Shown: positions 18,777 to 27,539 of the stretch, piece after piece | How positions within the stretch are numbered: the stretch's first letter is position 1 | Layout of the letters: each line of letters opens with the position of its first letter | Source: SKVR01 sp046291875 | GTDB taxonomy: Bacteria; Bacteroidota; Bacteroidia; Bacteroidales; UBA7960 | Assembly: GCA_046291875.1 (NCBI GenBank) | Contig: JBKBSF010000001.1 | Coordinates: forward strand, 62,001 to 126,000 | DNA: 64,000 nt | Direction: 5' to 3' | Translations under genes and position numbers: made by a program | The notes under the pieces: generated by a model | Database searches by the model: none | The model's input: the letters and a program-made list of their open reading frames with translations, nothing else | Told to the model about the DNA's origin: nothing

Positions 18777-19928
18777 ATGAATAACCTTCTTCATATATGC
18801 AGTGAGTTTGGAGTCAGCTCAGTATACTCAAGCCTGTGTTCGGCATTGCATAAAACCAGTGAGGGTTTATTGAGGCAAACAGTTTACTTTCCCTCGAAAA
18901 AACCAGATTTTTCTTTATTTGAGGAATATAATCCTGAATCGGCTAAGATTCTCTTCTCGCCCATTATTAAAAAGTATCATCGGTTTTTTTATCATTCAAA
19001 AATCAAAATGCTTGCGAATGATATAGCTACCAAGGCAGATTTGAGCATGGTTGATTTAATCCATGCTCACACCTTGTTTACAAATGGTGGTGCTGCTTTC
19101 TTAATCAAGAAAAGACTCAGGATTCCTTACGTTGTAACCTTGCGCAATACCGATTTAAACTTATTCTTTAAATATGCAATTCACTTGCGTGGATTTGGAA
19201 ATGAAATTCTTGCAGGGGCTGAGAGGGTCATTTTTCTTTCAGAGTCTTACAAGAAAAGAACCCTTTCCAATTATGTTCATGAAAACTATCGTGATTCAAT
19301 TGCACAAAAAAGCATAGTAATACCAAGTGGCGTTAACCCATTTTGGCTATTACCCTATGAAAAACCCAAAAGTCTTCCGGATAACAGCCCTGATAAAATT
19401 GTTTATGCAGGCAAACTTGATGCTAACAAGAATATTTCATCAGCTATTTTGGCGGTTCAAGCCCTATTAAAAAACGGATTAGATATCAAATTTATCATCA
19501 TAGGAAAAGACACTGGTAATCATAAACAAAAGTTGAAGAAACTGATACATCCATCATTCAAGGAACGAATTGTTTTTCATCCTCATCTTCCGAAAGAAGA
19601 GCTTAAAAGGTTGTTCAGGCAATGTAAATTGTTTCTAATGCCCTCTTTCCGCGAAAGTTTTGGTTTGGTATATGCTGAAGCTCTTTCTCAGGGGTTACCA
19701 GTAATATATTCTCGCAACGAAGGATTTGACGGATTGTTTGAGGAGGGAGAAGTTGGGTATTCAGTAAATCCATCAAATATTAACGAAATTGGAGCGAAAA
19801 TTACTTTGGCTTTGCAACAATACCCCAGATTATCAAAAAATGCGATTGCAAAAAGATCAGTTTTTAACTGGGAAAAGATTGGTTCGCAGTATCTCAAAAT
19901 TTATCAGATGCCCACGCAAGCCATATAA
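18777..19928 (+). CDS. Glycosyltransferase family 4 (GT-B fold)
   Basis: 383 residues. The C-terminal half carries the GT4 donor-binding pattern: KIVYAGKLDANKNI at the start of the second Rossmann domain and PSFRESFGLVYAEALSQGLP, which holds the E-x7-E signature, followed by GFDGLFEEGEVGY. The N-terminal half (VDLIHAHTLFTNGGAAFLIK, PYVVTLRNTDLN) is the acceptor-binding domain. It likely transfers a nucleotide-activated sugar to the growing lipid-linked repeat unit at the cytoplasmic face. Sugar specificity cannot be read from sequence. Confidence 0.87.
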   Translation: MNNLLHICSEFGVSSVYSSLCSALHKTSEGLLRQTVYFPSKKPDFSLFEEYNPESAKILFSPIIKKYHRFFYHSKIKMLANDIATKADLSMVDLIHAHTLFTNGGAAFLIKKRLRIPYVVTLRNTDLNLFFKYAIHLRGFGNEILAGAERVIFLSESYKKRTLSNYVHENYRDSIAQKSIVIPSGVNPFWLLPYEKPKSLPDNSPDKIVYAGKLDANKNISSAILAVQALLKNGLDIKFIIIGKDTGNHKQKLKKLIHPSFKERIVFHPHLPKEELKRLFRQCKLFLMPSFRESFGLVYAEALSQGLPVIYSRNEGFDGLFEEGEVGYSVNPSNINEIGAKITLALQQYPRLSKNAIAKRSVFNWEKIGSQYLKIYQMPTQAI

Positions 19929-20068
19929 AGGTAAAGGAGCAAACCATGTTTTTTCTCTCTAACTTTTTTGTTCATCAGTAATTTTGTTTTATAACAATAG
20001 CCTTTCAATCAAATACACAATTGAATTTTTCAGGTTCTATTCAAAACGCTCAACTTTTTAAGTAAACA

Positions 20069-20821
20069 ATGCCCTATCTAGTCTCCATCATAACCCCTCT
20101 CCACAACTCAGCTCAATACATTGCTGAAACAATCGACTCGGTCATGGCACAAACCTATACCCATTGGGAGTTGATTATTGTGGATGATTGCTCTGAAGAT
20201 AATTCTTTTGAGATTGCTCAGGATTATGCCAGGAAGGATGCGCGTATCAAACTACTCAGATTGACTCAAAACTCGGGTGCAGCGGTGGCCAGGAATACAG
20301 CTATCGAAAAAGCAGAAGGAAGATTCATTGCCTTTTTAGATAGTGATGATCAATGGAAACCACAAAAGCTTGAAAAACAGCTTTCCTTTATGATTGCCAA
20401 TAATCATGCTTTTGCTTTTACCGCATATGAGAAGATGGACGAAAAAGGAAAACCGGCAGGTAGTATAGATGTTCCCTTATCCGTTTCATACAAAGATCTC
20501 CTTAGAACCTGTTCGATTGGCTGCTTAACTGTTATCTACGACACTCACCTGCTTGGAAAAGTATTTATGCCTCTGATTGAAAAAAGACAGGATTATGGTT
20601 TATGGCTAAAGATTCTTAAAACAATCCCAAAAGCCTATGGAATGCAGGAAAAGCTTGCCTTGTATCGGGTTAGATCAAATTCATTGTCTGGGAATAAAAT
20701 AAATGCTGCCAGATACCAGTGGAAAGTATATAGAGAAGTTGAAAAACTCAACCTTTTCAAATCCTCATATTACTTCACAAATTACTTTTTACATGGGTTT
20801 ATCAAGACTTTTTTGAAGTAG
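20069..20821 (+). CDS. Glycosyltransferase family 2 (GT-A fold)
   Basis: 250 residues with canonical GT2 motifs: SIITPLHNSAQYIAETIDSV, the nucleotide-binding IIVDDCSEDNS, NSGAAVARNTAIEKAEGRFI and the metal-binding LDSDD. A QDYGLWLKIL segment resembles the catalytic (E/Q)D-containing region. It is preceded by a 140-base gap without a clear promoter, so it is probably read through from the GT4 gene. It closes the AT-rich block of specificity genes. Confidence 0.87.
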   Translation: MPYLVSIITPLHNSAQYIAETIDSVMAQTYTHWELIIVDDCSEDNSFEIAQDYARKDARIKLLRLTQNSGAAVARNTAIEKAEGRFIAFLDSDDQWKPQKLEKQLSFMIANNHAFAFTAYEKMDEKGKPAGSIDVPLSVSYKDLLRTCSIGCLTVIYDTHLLGKVFMPLIEKRQDYGLWLKILKTIPKAYGMQEKLALYRVRSNSLSGNKINAARYQWKVYREVEKLNLFKSSYYFTNYFLHGFIKTFLK

Positions 20822-21187
20822 GTGATGTCAACCAGAGTATTCCGGGTTTGTCAGACTTCCTCTCCCGTTCATTTTGAATTATGTTCAAAACTTCCACAGA
20901 AACTTCCGCACCATTCATTGGCGTTTTCGTTTCGTTCAAAGCAACATGTCCAACTCGTATGCATATTGAGAAATAATTAATATGCCATCTGGCCCATTTT
21001 CGCTACCTTTGTATCAACCAACCCATTTAACCAATTCCAATTTCTATACTTGCAAAAACGGCAGGGTTTTTGAAAACCTGTTTGCCTTGTTGTTTATTTT
21101 TTGCTGTAAAAAACCGCAAAAAGCAACCCACCGTTTTGCGACAATATTTGCCAACACAACAAAAAACCCACAAATACCACTTTTTCT
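20822..21187. other. Intergenic region between GT2 and the WecA-like gene
   Basis: No gene is supported. A TACCTTTG element at 21004-21011 could start a transcript for the WecA-like gene with a ~170-base leader. The leader holds a weak inverted repeat around an AGGGTTTTTGAAAACCT sequence near 21063. Confidence 0.45.
21004..21011 (+). promoter_or_regulatory. Putative -7 element (TACCTTTG) of the WecA-like gene
   Basis: TACCTTTG matches TAnnTTTG; no good -33 TTTG is visible at the right distance. If used, the WecA-like gene is transcribed separately from the AT-rich glycosyltransferase block. Confidence 0.4.
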
Positions 21188-22384
21188 ATGTTAACCGGAA
21201 TTCTTTTTACTCTTTTCGCTCTTTTAACCAGTTTTTTCATTACCCTCAAAGCCATCCCTGCAATTATCAAAGTATCCAAACTGAAAGGTTTGGTAGATGC
21301 TCCTGATGGCGAAAGAAAGCTTCACAAAAAGATTGTTCCTACACTGGGTGGTGTGGGAATGTTTGCAGGCTTTATGATCTCGTATGGTGTCTGGATTGGC
21401 TTTTACCTCCCCCCCTACCTGCCCGCCCTGATGGCAGCCGTTACCATATTGTTTTTCGTGGGCATTAAAGATGACATCCTGGTAATTGCTCCGCTGAAAA
21501 AACTTGCAGGTCAGGTAATTGCTGCAGGTATCATTGTGTTTGTGGGAGGGATTTACCTGCCCGGCCTCGACGGTTTGCTGGGAATACAAAACTTTCCTCC
21601 TACAGGCAAACTTTTCAGTGTGTTTGCCATTATCATTATCATCAATTCCTACAACCTTATCGACGGGGTAGATGGACTGGCAGGCATGGTGTCTATTGTT
21701 GGGGCCTACATTTTCGGATTGTGGTTTCTCTGGGGAGGTTTTTATGCAGAAGCCATCCTTAGCTTTGCCCTGGCCGGAGCACTGGTAGGTTTTATGTACC
21801 ACAATTTCGAACCCGCCCGAATCTTTATGGGCGATACCGGATCACTGATCATTGGTTTTATCATTGCCGTTGCCGGGTTTCGACTGGTACAGCTCAATCC
21901 GGTTACCCCTGGCCTGATGCTTGATGCTCCTGTCATTTTCATTTTTTCTGTAATGATCATCCCCATGTTTGATACCATGCGGGTAATAGTAATTCGTCTG
22001 TCCAAAGGTTCTTCGCCCCTAAAGGCAGATGCAAACCATTTACATCACTTCCTGCTGCGGCTCGGATTGCGTCATTACCAGGTAACCCTGATCCTTTCTG
22101 CTTTCAACCTGCTGATCGTGATTGCCAGTTTGATGATCAATACCATGAATGTATACCTCTATCTGGGTTTGGTAATTGCCATGGCTGCACTTATCCTGCC
22201 TGCCTTAACCGCTATAAAGGGGATCATTGTTCGTGTGTTTCCTGCGCGTACAGATTCGGACGACAACTTCCTGGAAGGCATTTTTCTTACCGATCTTCTG
22301 CAGGACCTGCCTGCCATGCATCGCTATCAACCTTTCTCCATGAAGAACTCCCGCAAGGAGAGAGAATATGCCATAGAACGTTGA
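21188..22384 (+). CDS. WecA/MraY-family undecaprenyl-phosphate sugar-1-phosphate transferase
   Basis: A 398-residue polytopic inner-membrane enzyme that would transfer a HexNAc-1-phosphate from UDP-sugar to undecaprenyl phosphate and so begin lipid-linked glycan synthesis. Family motifs are present: DDILVIAPLKKLAGQ (Asp-Asp pair), NSYNLIDGVDGLAG, FMGDTGSLIIGF and the ADANHLHHFLLRLG histidine motif that distinguishes WecA-like members from MraY. About ten to eleven membrane segments precede a ~50-residue polar tail. The GC-richer composition returns here. It is the plausible initiating enzyme of the locus. Confidence 0.88.
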   Translation: MLTGILFTLFALLTSFFITLKAIPAIIKVSKLKGLVDAPDGERKLHKKIVPTLGGVGMFAGFMISYGVWIGFYLPPYLPALMAAVTILFFVGIKDDILVIAPLKKLAGQVIAAGIIVFVGGIYLPGLDGLLGIQNFPPTGKLFSVFAIIIIINSYNLIDGVDGLAGMVSIVGAYIFGLWFLWGGFYAEAILSFALAGALVGFMYHNFEPARIFMGDTGSLIIGFIIAVAGFRLVQLNPVTPGLMLDAPVIFIFSVMIIPMFDTMRVIVIRLSKGSSPLKADANHLHHFLLRLGLRHYQVTLILSAFNLLIVIASLMINTMNVYLYLGLVIAMAALILPALTAIKGIIVRVFPARTDSDDNFLEGIFLTDLLQDLPAMHRYQPFSMKNSRKEREYAIER

Positions 22385-22405
22385 TGGCTTAATCGAAACT
22401 CTTTT

Positions 22406-23866
22406 TCAGAGGCTTCCAAACGGCATATAGCGAGCCGTTAGCATCATCCCCACATTGTTTCCATACATTTTTCCTGTGTCAGCAGCGAGAGTCAAGCCTA
22501 AGCCCATGCGGGCAGCCGGAACCGAATAATCGATCCGGAATAATGCACTCCATTGATACAAGGGCTTCTCAAAGGCAAAAACCGCAGGAAGGGTAATGGT
22601 GCTGGCAAAAACCCCACGATTTTCAGAATAGCTTACCAGTAGTTTGTAACTCAACTGGGGCATGAGTGTACCCATCAATCCTATGTGGTGTACCTTTACC
22701 CTGTTGTTCCAGATCCGGATATTGCCCGGATGATCGATATGCTGATTGTACAGCGGTGAAGTGATAAACGGCGTACCGATGGTCTGTTTATGATGTGTCC
22801 AGCCAGACCGGTATATGCCATGGTTAAAATAGTTATCGTCTCCCCTCAGGGACAGTTCATTGTCGTGCACCGGACCTGACTGATCGGTAGTTTGCAGGTA
22901 TTCGTACAACACAGCTGCCAGGGGTGCAGTTGTGTTTTTATTTTGATACACGATACCCCAGAGACCATCGGGAAAATTCTCCATCCTGCCCCCCGATCCA
23001 TCCTCATACACATCCTGGAAATAGAATTTCCAGTTTGCCTTTTCTCGTGTCCAATCCAATCCATAATTTCTTGAACCCAGGTGGTTGCCAAAACGGTTTT
23101 CCTGCCAGCTCATGGGCGCATCTTCATCTCCTTTGCGCACAAAAAACACCTTAAAAAAAGACTCCAGGTCATTGGGCAGTTGCCCAAAGGTTGGATGCAC
23201 GCCACCCCACATGGCAAAATGATGGAAGGTAAAGGTGAAATTTAAGGGGAAATCAAAAGCTGTGCGAATACCTGCGTATTTCTGATGCAACCATACGTTT
23301 TCGTTGAACCGGCCTTGCTCAAACCATCCATGCGCCAGAGATCCCTTTACCTGCAATTTGCCCTGAGAAAAAGGAACATCAACATAGCCCGGAGTACCCA
23401 CTTCAATTTTGGGCATGGGTCGTGCGTTGCCCGACCAAATAACAGACCCGCTTGATAAGGGAGTAAATTCGTTGCCCAGTGTTTCTTCCTTAAGCCCGGC
23501 ACGCAAACGAACCAGACGGAAAAAGTCGGCAGAGATCCACCCCTGGTGCAACCACAGCTGGTTTTCATGGGCCAGTCGTTGGGTCAGCTCCATACCGTAT
23601 TGTATTTGCATATTCTCGTGGGTGTATGCCCGGTCAGAAGAAAGCTTGAGCGAGACAATTGCGCTGTTTTTATAGAGCCTGTGCTTGCCGAAAGAATTGC
23701 TTGTAAACCAAAATGGCGCATGATCGCCATCAGACACACTGCCTGCAAGCTCCAGCTCAACGGCAGGGATAGGGCTGAACTGCCCGAAAACCATGCTGTT
23801 GGGAAAATAAAACTGGGAAATCCCAAACAAGGATAACAGACACAAAACACGGAAAAACATATGCAT
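22406..23866 (-). CDS. Capsule assembly Wzi family outer-membrane protein
   Basis: About 486 residues from ATG 23866, which gives a signal peptide (MHMFFRVLCLLSLFGISQ) with cleavage near VFGQ; the frame also extends to 23902. The start of the mature protein (GSVSDGDHAPFWFTSNSFGKH) and alternating amphipathic strands ending in an aromatic-rich C terminus are typical of Wzi-type 18-stranded barrels, which anchor capsular or exopolysaccharide at the cell surface. It is convergent with the WecA-like gene (21 bases apart) and divergent from the NlpC/P60 lipoprotein gene. Confidence 0.82.
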   Translation of the reverse strand: MHMFFRVLCLLSLFGISQFYFPNSMVFGQFSPIPAVELELAGSVSDGDHAPFWFTSNSFGKHRLYKNSAIVSLKLSSDRAYTHENMQIQYGMELTQRLAHENQLWLHQGWISADFFRLVRLRAGLKEETLGNEFTPLSSGSVIWSGNARPMPKIEVGTPGYVDVPFSQGKLQVKGSLAHGWFEQGRFNENVWLHQKYAGIRTAFDFPLNFTFTFHHFAMWGGVHPTFGQLPNDLESFFKVFFVRKGDEDAPMSWQENRFGNHLGSRNYGLDWTREKANWKFYFQDVYEDGSGGRMENFPDGLWGIVYQNKNTTAPLAAVLYEYLQTTDQSGPVHDNELSLRGDDNYFNHGIYRSGWTHHKQTIGTPFITSPLYNQHIDHPGNIRIWNNRVKVHHIGLMGTLMPQLSYKLLVSYSENRGVFASTITLPAVFAFEKPLYQWSALFRIDYSVPAARMGLGLTLAADTGKMYGNNVGMMLTARYMPFGSL

Positions 23867-23913
23867 AGTATAAAGGGAAATGAAAACAATAACCAGATGC
23901 AAAGTTACCCCTT

Positions 23914-23944
23914 TTTGCCCAATGCTGTAATTTCACTATTTTTG
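23914..23944 (+). promoter_or_regulatory. Bacteroidota-type promoter of the NlpC/P60 gene
   Basis: TTTG (23914-23917), 19 bases, then TATTTTTG (23937-23944): an exact match to the TTTG-N19-TAnnTTTG layout. Transcription would start near 23950, about 30 bases before ATG 23981, which supports that start over the upstream ATG at 23861. Confidence 0.65.
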
Positions 23945-23980
23945 CAAAGTTCCAGATTAATACATCCCTTTGCCCGAGCT

Positions 23981-24544
23981 ATGCGCCTAAAGGTTTTCCT
24001 TCTTTTTATCTCCTTATCATTCCTGATTTCTTGTTCTTACCTGCGCGAAACCCCCTCCTTTCGCGAAGGAGAATCCACTTCCGGGCGCCAACCCCGCAGG
24101 CCGGCCAGTCAGCGCGAAAATGCAAATTTCTACACAGAGCATTCGCGCCTGCTGGGCTATACACTCAATGGAAATGAGAACCCTGCATTGATACGCGAAG
24201 TGGCATCATGGATGGGAACACCCTACAGAGCCGGAGGCACCACCAGGGCCGGAGCCGATTGTTCTGGTTTTGTAAAGATGGTATATAGGGCCGTATACAA
24301 CATTGACCTCGACCGGGTTACCGTGCATATGGCGCAAAATTCATCTCGCGTGAATAAACGCAACCTCAGAGAAGGCGATCTGGTTTTCTTCCGGATCAAT
24401 GGCCGAAAGATCTCTCATGTTGGCATCTATTTGTCAAACAACAAATTTATTCATGCCTCCACCTCACGGGGAGTAATGGTAAACGATCTGGATGAAGCAT
24501 ACTACAGCCAGCGTTTTGCATTTGGCGGAAGAGTAAGAAGATAG
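23981..24544 (+). CDS. NlpC/P60 family cell-wall hydrolase lipoprotein
   Basis: 187 residues from ATG 23981. The lipoprotein signal MRLKVFLLFISLSFLISC puts the lipidated Cys at residue 18. The NlpC/P60 domain covers ~90-187, with the catalytic Cys in AGADCSGFVKMVY, the His in ISHVGIYLS and the third polar position in KFIHAS. It would cut D-Glu/diaminopimelate-type peptide bonds in peptidoglycan stems at the outer-membrane inner leaflet, by analogy with Spr/MepS. The promoter at 23914-23944 lies inside the longer frame and excludes the 23861 start. Confidence 0.88.
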   Translation: MRLKVFLLFISLSFLISCSYLRETPSFREGESTSGRQPRRPASQRENANFYTEHSRLLGYTLNGNENPALIREVASWMGTPYRAGGTTRAGADCSGFVKMVYRAVYNIDLDRVTVHMAQNSSRVNKRNLREGDLVFFRINGRKISHVGIYLSNNKFIHASTSRGVMVNDLDEAYYSQRFAFGGRVRR

Positions 24545-24566
24545 AACGCACCAGTTGCAGTGCGTT
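24545..24566. terminator. Weak hairpin between convergent genes
   Basis: AACGCAC (24545-24551) and GTGCGTT (24560-24566) form a 7-bp stem with an 8-base loop directly after the NlpC/P60 stop. There is no T-tract on the plus strand, so a terminator role is uncertain. Confidence 0.3.
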
Positions 24567-24613
24567 GGCACAACAACCCAAAAACTTTCAACACTGCTGT
24601 TTTTGATGCCAGA

Positions 24614-25690
24614 TCAGAACAAATGCCTGAAGGGTACCAGCAGCCACTCGAATAGCTTTTGCAACCGGGGTCGTTTGAGCCAGTTATGATAATCAAAGGG
24701 TGCCGTATCGCGCAGACTCTGGTTGAAGTGCTGCATCAGCTGCCGGTTCAGACTTTTATGCTCGCCAAAAAGGCAGATCTCGTGCTGATAGCGAAAGCTG
24801 CGGTAATCAAAATTAGCCGATCCGATCATGAAGTACTTCCGGTCTACCATAAAGATCTTGGCATGCAGATTCTGGCCCAGATGAAAGTGAATATGCACCT
24901 TTTGCCGCGCCAGGTCGCCCATGTATTTTCCGGCAAGAACGTCAAGGATATGCACATCAGACTTTTTAGGTATGATAATGTTTACGTTCACCCCACGGTT
25001 GGCAGCCTCCATCAGTGCCTTGCGCAAATTGCTGCCTGGCAGAAAGTATGGGGTTTCCAGGTAAATATCCTTGCGTGCGTTCTGAATCAGTTCGAGGTAC
25101 TTTCGCTGAATGGGCTGATGCTTAAGGCTGGGCACATCGCGGATGATCTGAAAATTTCCATAGTCTATCTTTCGGGTATAGGCAATTTTGTCGTAAAGGA
25201 ATTTATTGTAGATCTTTACATTTTCAAGGAATACCTCTTTGAAATAAGTGGCAATACCCCCTGTAATGCGAAACATACTTTCGCGCCAGTTGAGCGCATA
25301 ACCCGCGATATTGGCTGATCCGATCCAGCAGATCTCATCATCAATTACCAGTATTTTTCTGTGATCGCGACGATGGTTTTTTGTGAAAGCATCCCAGCTG
25401 ATCCGTATCTTTTTGAAAAACTTTACCTCCCCTCCAAGTTCGATCAGGTCTTTGAAAAAGTGCAGATTGGAGGAGGCTCCCCAGGAATCGATCAGCAAGT
25501 TAACTTTTACACCCTCCCTGCATTTTTTTATCAGGTTATCACGAAAGCGAATCCCGATCGGATCGTTGCAAAAACGATAGATCTCAAGGTATATAAAATG
25601 GGCTGCATTCTGAATATCCTGCAGCATGGCCGGATAAAAAGCCAGGGGATCGGAGTACATTTTTATCTTTAATTCCTGGGTATCAGCCAT
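24614..25690 (-). CDS. Phospholipase D family protein (cardiolipin-synthase-like)
   Basis: 358 residues from ATG 25690 (the frame extends to 25768). Two HKD motifs are clear: HRKILVIDDEICWIGSANIA and HAKIFMVDRKYFMIGSANFD, each with the H-x-K-x4-D core and downstream Gly-Ser-Asn. These place it among cardiolipin synthases and related phosphatidyltransferases. Unlike typical ClsA it has no N-terminal membrane helices, so it resembles the shorter ClsB/ClsC-like enzymes and is probably peripheral at the inner membrane. It is convergent with the NlpC/P60 gene and divergent from uridine kinase. Confidence 0.82.
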   Translation of the reverse strand: MADTQELKIKMYSDPLAFYPAMLQDIQNAAHFIYLEIYRFCNDPIGIRFRDNLIKKCREGVKVNLLIDSWGASSNLHFFKDLIELGGEVKFFKKIRISWDAFTKNHRRDHRKILVIDDEICWIGSANIAGYALNWRESMFRITGGIATYFKEVFLENVKIYNKFLYDKIAYTRKIDYGNFQIIRDVPSLKHQPIQRKYLELIQNARKDIYLETPYFLPGSNLRKALMEAANRGVNVNIIIPKKSDVHILDVLAGKYMGDLARQKVHIHFHLGQNLHAKIFMVDRKYFMIGSANFDYRSFRYQHEICLFGEHKSLNRQLMQHFNQSLRDTAPFDYHNWLKRPRLQKLFEWLLVPFRHLF

Positions 25691-25886
25691 AGCACATGCA
25701 CTTAAATCATATGCACCAAACATAAAGATTTTTGCTGACAATTCCAATAGGCCCCGCGTCTCTGCCACACAATTTCATGCTTTATGCGCGCTTTTTCTTT
25801 TGCCACCCGCAACAAGAAAAACAGTCGGATGAAGTTTTCGGCGGGTTTTCAGCAAAATACTTTAATTTTACAATCCAAAAAAGAGT

Positions 25887-26531
25887 ATGCTTATCATAGG
25901 TATTGCGGGGGGCTCAGGCTCCGGTAAATCAACGGTTGTGAAAAAGATCGTTAACCGGCTTCCCAAAAACAGCGTAGCGGTTATTTACCAGGATTCTTAC
26001 TACAAAGACAATGGTCATCTTTCGGCTGAGGAAAGAGCCAAAATCAATTTCGACCACCCCAGTGCCATAGAATTCAATCTACTGGTAAAACACCTGGATA
26101 TGCTGCGTGAGGGAAAAACCATCCCCATGCCCATTTATTCTTACCTAACCTGTGCCCGTGCCAATGAAACCATTCCGGTGCAACCCCGCGAGGTGGTTAT
26201 TGTGGAGGGAATCCTGATTATGTCGAACCCACGCATGCGCGATCGTATGGATATCAAGATCTTTGTGGATGCCGATGCCGACGACCGCCTGATGCGAATC
26301 ATTAAACGGGATATCGAGGAAAGGGGAAGATCTTTTATTGAGGTGCTCGATCACTACGACAAGTATGTAAAACCCATGCACCTGCAGTTTATTGAGCCCA
26401 GCAAACGATACGCAGAAATGATTGTACCTCAGGGGGGAGAAAACCATGTGGCAATCGATATGATCGCTTCGCGCATAAGAATTGCCCAACAGGCTAAACA
26501 AAGCGGTGCCGAAGGTGTTCATAAAGCATAA
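25887..26531 (+). CDS. udk: Uridine kinase
   Basis: A 214-residue cytoplasmic enzyme that phosphorylates uridine and cytidine in pyrimidine salvage. The Walker A motif GIAGGSGSGKST is at residues ~5-16, followed by the substrate segment VIYQDSYYKDNGHLSAEERA, FDHPSAIEF and VEGILIMSNPRMRDRMDIKI. Length and motif order match bacterial Udk. It appears to be a single-gene unit, with 119 bases to the next gene. Confidence 0.93.
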   Translation: MLIIGIAGGSGSGKSTVVKKIVNRLPKNSVAVIYQDSYYKDNGHLSAEERAKINFDHPSAIEFNLLVKHLDMLREGKTIPMPIYSYLTCARANETIPVQPREVVIVEGILIMSNPRMRDRMDIKIFVDADADDRLMRIIKRDIEERGRSFIEVLDHYDKYVKPMHLQFIEPSKRYAEMIVPQGGENHVAIDMIASRIRIAQQAKQSGAEGVHKA

Positions 26532-26650
26532 AAACTCAGGTTTGGATATGCAGAACGGAAAAAGAAATTCCCCGTAAAGTGTTTTCAGCCCATTGACATG
26601 CCTGGTGTTGCTTAAACCATTAACTGTTCACTCTTAAACATAAGATCCCT

Positions 26651-27481
26651 ATGCTTCCACTCTACAACTTCCACAGCCATTCACTGCACTGCGATGGAAA
26701 AGAACCCCTGGAAGAATATGTAAAAGCTGCCATAGAAAAAAAATTTAAGCACCTGGGGTTTTCTGCACACTCTCCCCTGCCCTTCCCCAACGAATGGAGC
26801 CTTACACCTGAGAGTTTCAAACAATACGTGCAGAATGCGCGTCATCTGATCGAAAAATACAAAGATGATATCCAGCTCCACCTGGGCCTGGAGATCGACT
26901 ATATACCAGGACACTCTGAAGATTTTGAAGGTTTCATGCGCAATACCCCCCTTGACTACAACATCGGGTCAATACATCTGGTGCGGCACGAAGAAAGTGG
27001 AAAGATCTGGTTTATTGACGGACCTGTTGAAGGCTACATCAATGGGGTAAATGATATTTTCAAGGGTGATTTCCGGGAAGCCGTAACCGCCTTCTACCGG
27101 CAAACCATCGATATGGTAAAAACACAAAGACCCCAGATCATTGGACATATCGACAAGGTAAAAATGCACAACAAACAACGCTGGTTTTCAACCCACGAAA
27201 AATGGTACCAGGACCTGGTGGAGGAAACCCTGCAGGTGGTTGCAGAACATGGTTGTATTGTGGAACTCAATACCCGGGGGGTATACTCGGGTAAAACCGA
27301 TGAGTTTTTTCCGTCCGACGATGTGATGCAAAAATGCCTGGAAATGGATATCCCGGTAATGGTCAATACCGACGCGCATCACCCTTCGCAACTGGATATG
27401 CTTTTTACCGAAGGCCACAATCGACTTAAAGAGATCGGTTTCAAATCCGTAACCACCCCGTTTGGAGTTTACGAATTGTAA
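26651..27481 (+). CDS. PHP-domain histidinol-phosphatase-like protein
   Basis: 276 residues of the PHP metallophosphatase family. Metal-binding positions are visible in YNFHSHSLHCDG near the N terminus, in GFSAHSPLPF, in IGSIHLVRHEE, in IIGHIDKVKMH and in VNTDAHHPSQLDM near the C terminus. This arrangement fits HisK/HisJ-type histidinol-phosphate phosphatases, which make histidinol. No other histidine genes are nearby, so the exact substrate (histidinol phosphate or another phosphate ester) is not certain. Confidence 0.78.
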   Translation: MLPLYNFHSHSLHCDGKEPLEEYVKAAIEKKFKHLGFSAHSPLPFPNEWSLTPESFKQYVQNARHLIEKYKDDIQLHLGLEIDYIPGHSEDFEGFMRNTPLDYNIGSIHLVRHEESGKIWFIDGPVEGYINGVNDIFKGDFREAVTAFYRQTIDMVKTQRPQIIGHIDKVKMHNKQRWFSTHEKWYQDLVEETLQVVAEHGCIVELNTRGVYSGKTDEFFPSDDVMQKCLEMDIPVMVNTDAHHPSQLDMLFTEGHNRLKEIGFKSVTTPFGVYEL

Positions 27482-27511
27482 GATGCTGCCCGGGTGTAAA
27501 AGCATTTTTTC

Positions 27512-27519
27512 TACCTTTG
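27512..27519 (+). promoter_or_regulatory. Putative -7 element (TACCTTTG) of the PurF-like gene
   Basis: TACCTTTG 21 bases before the ATG matches TAnnTTTG. Transcription would begin about 15 bases ahead of the start codon, giving a very short leader. No clear -33 element was seen. Confidence 0.45.
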
Positions 27520-27539
27520 CACCTTAACTGCAAAACCCC

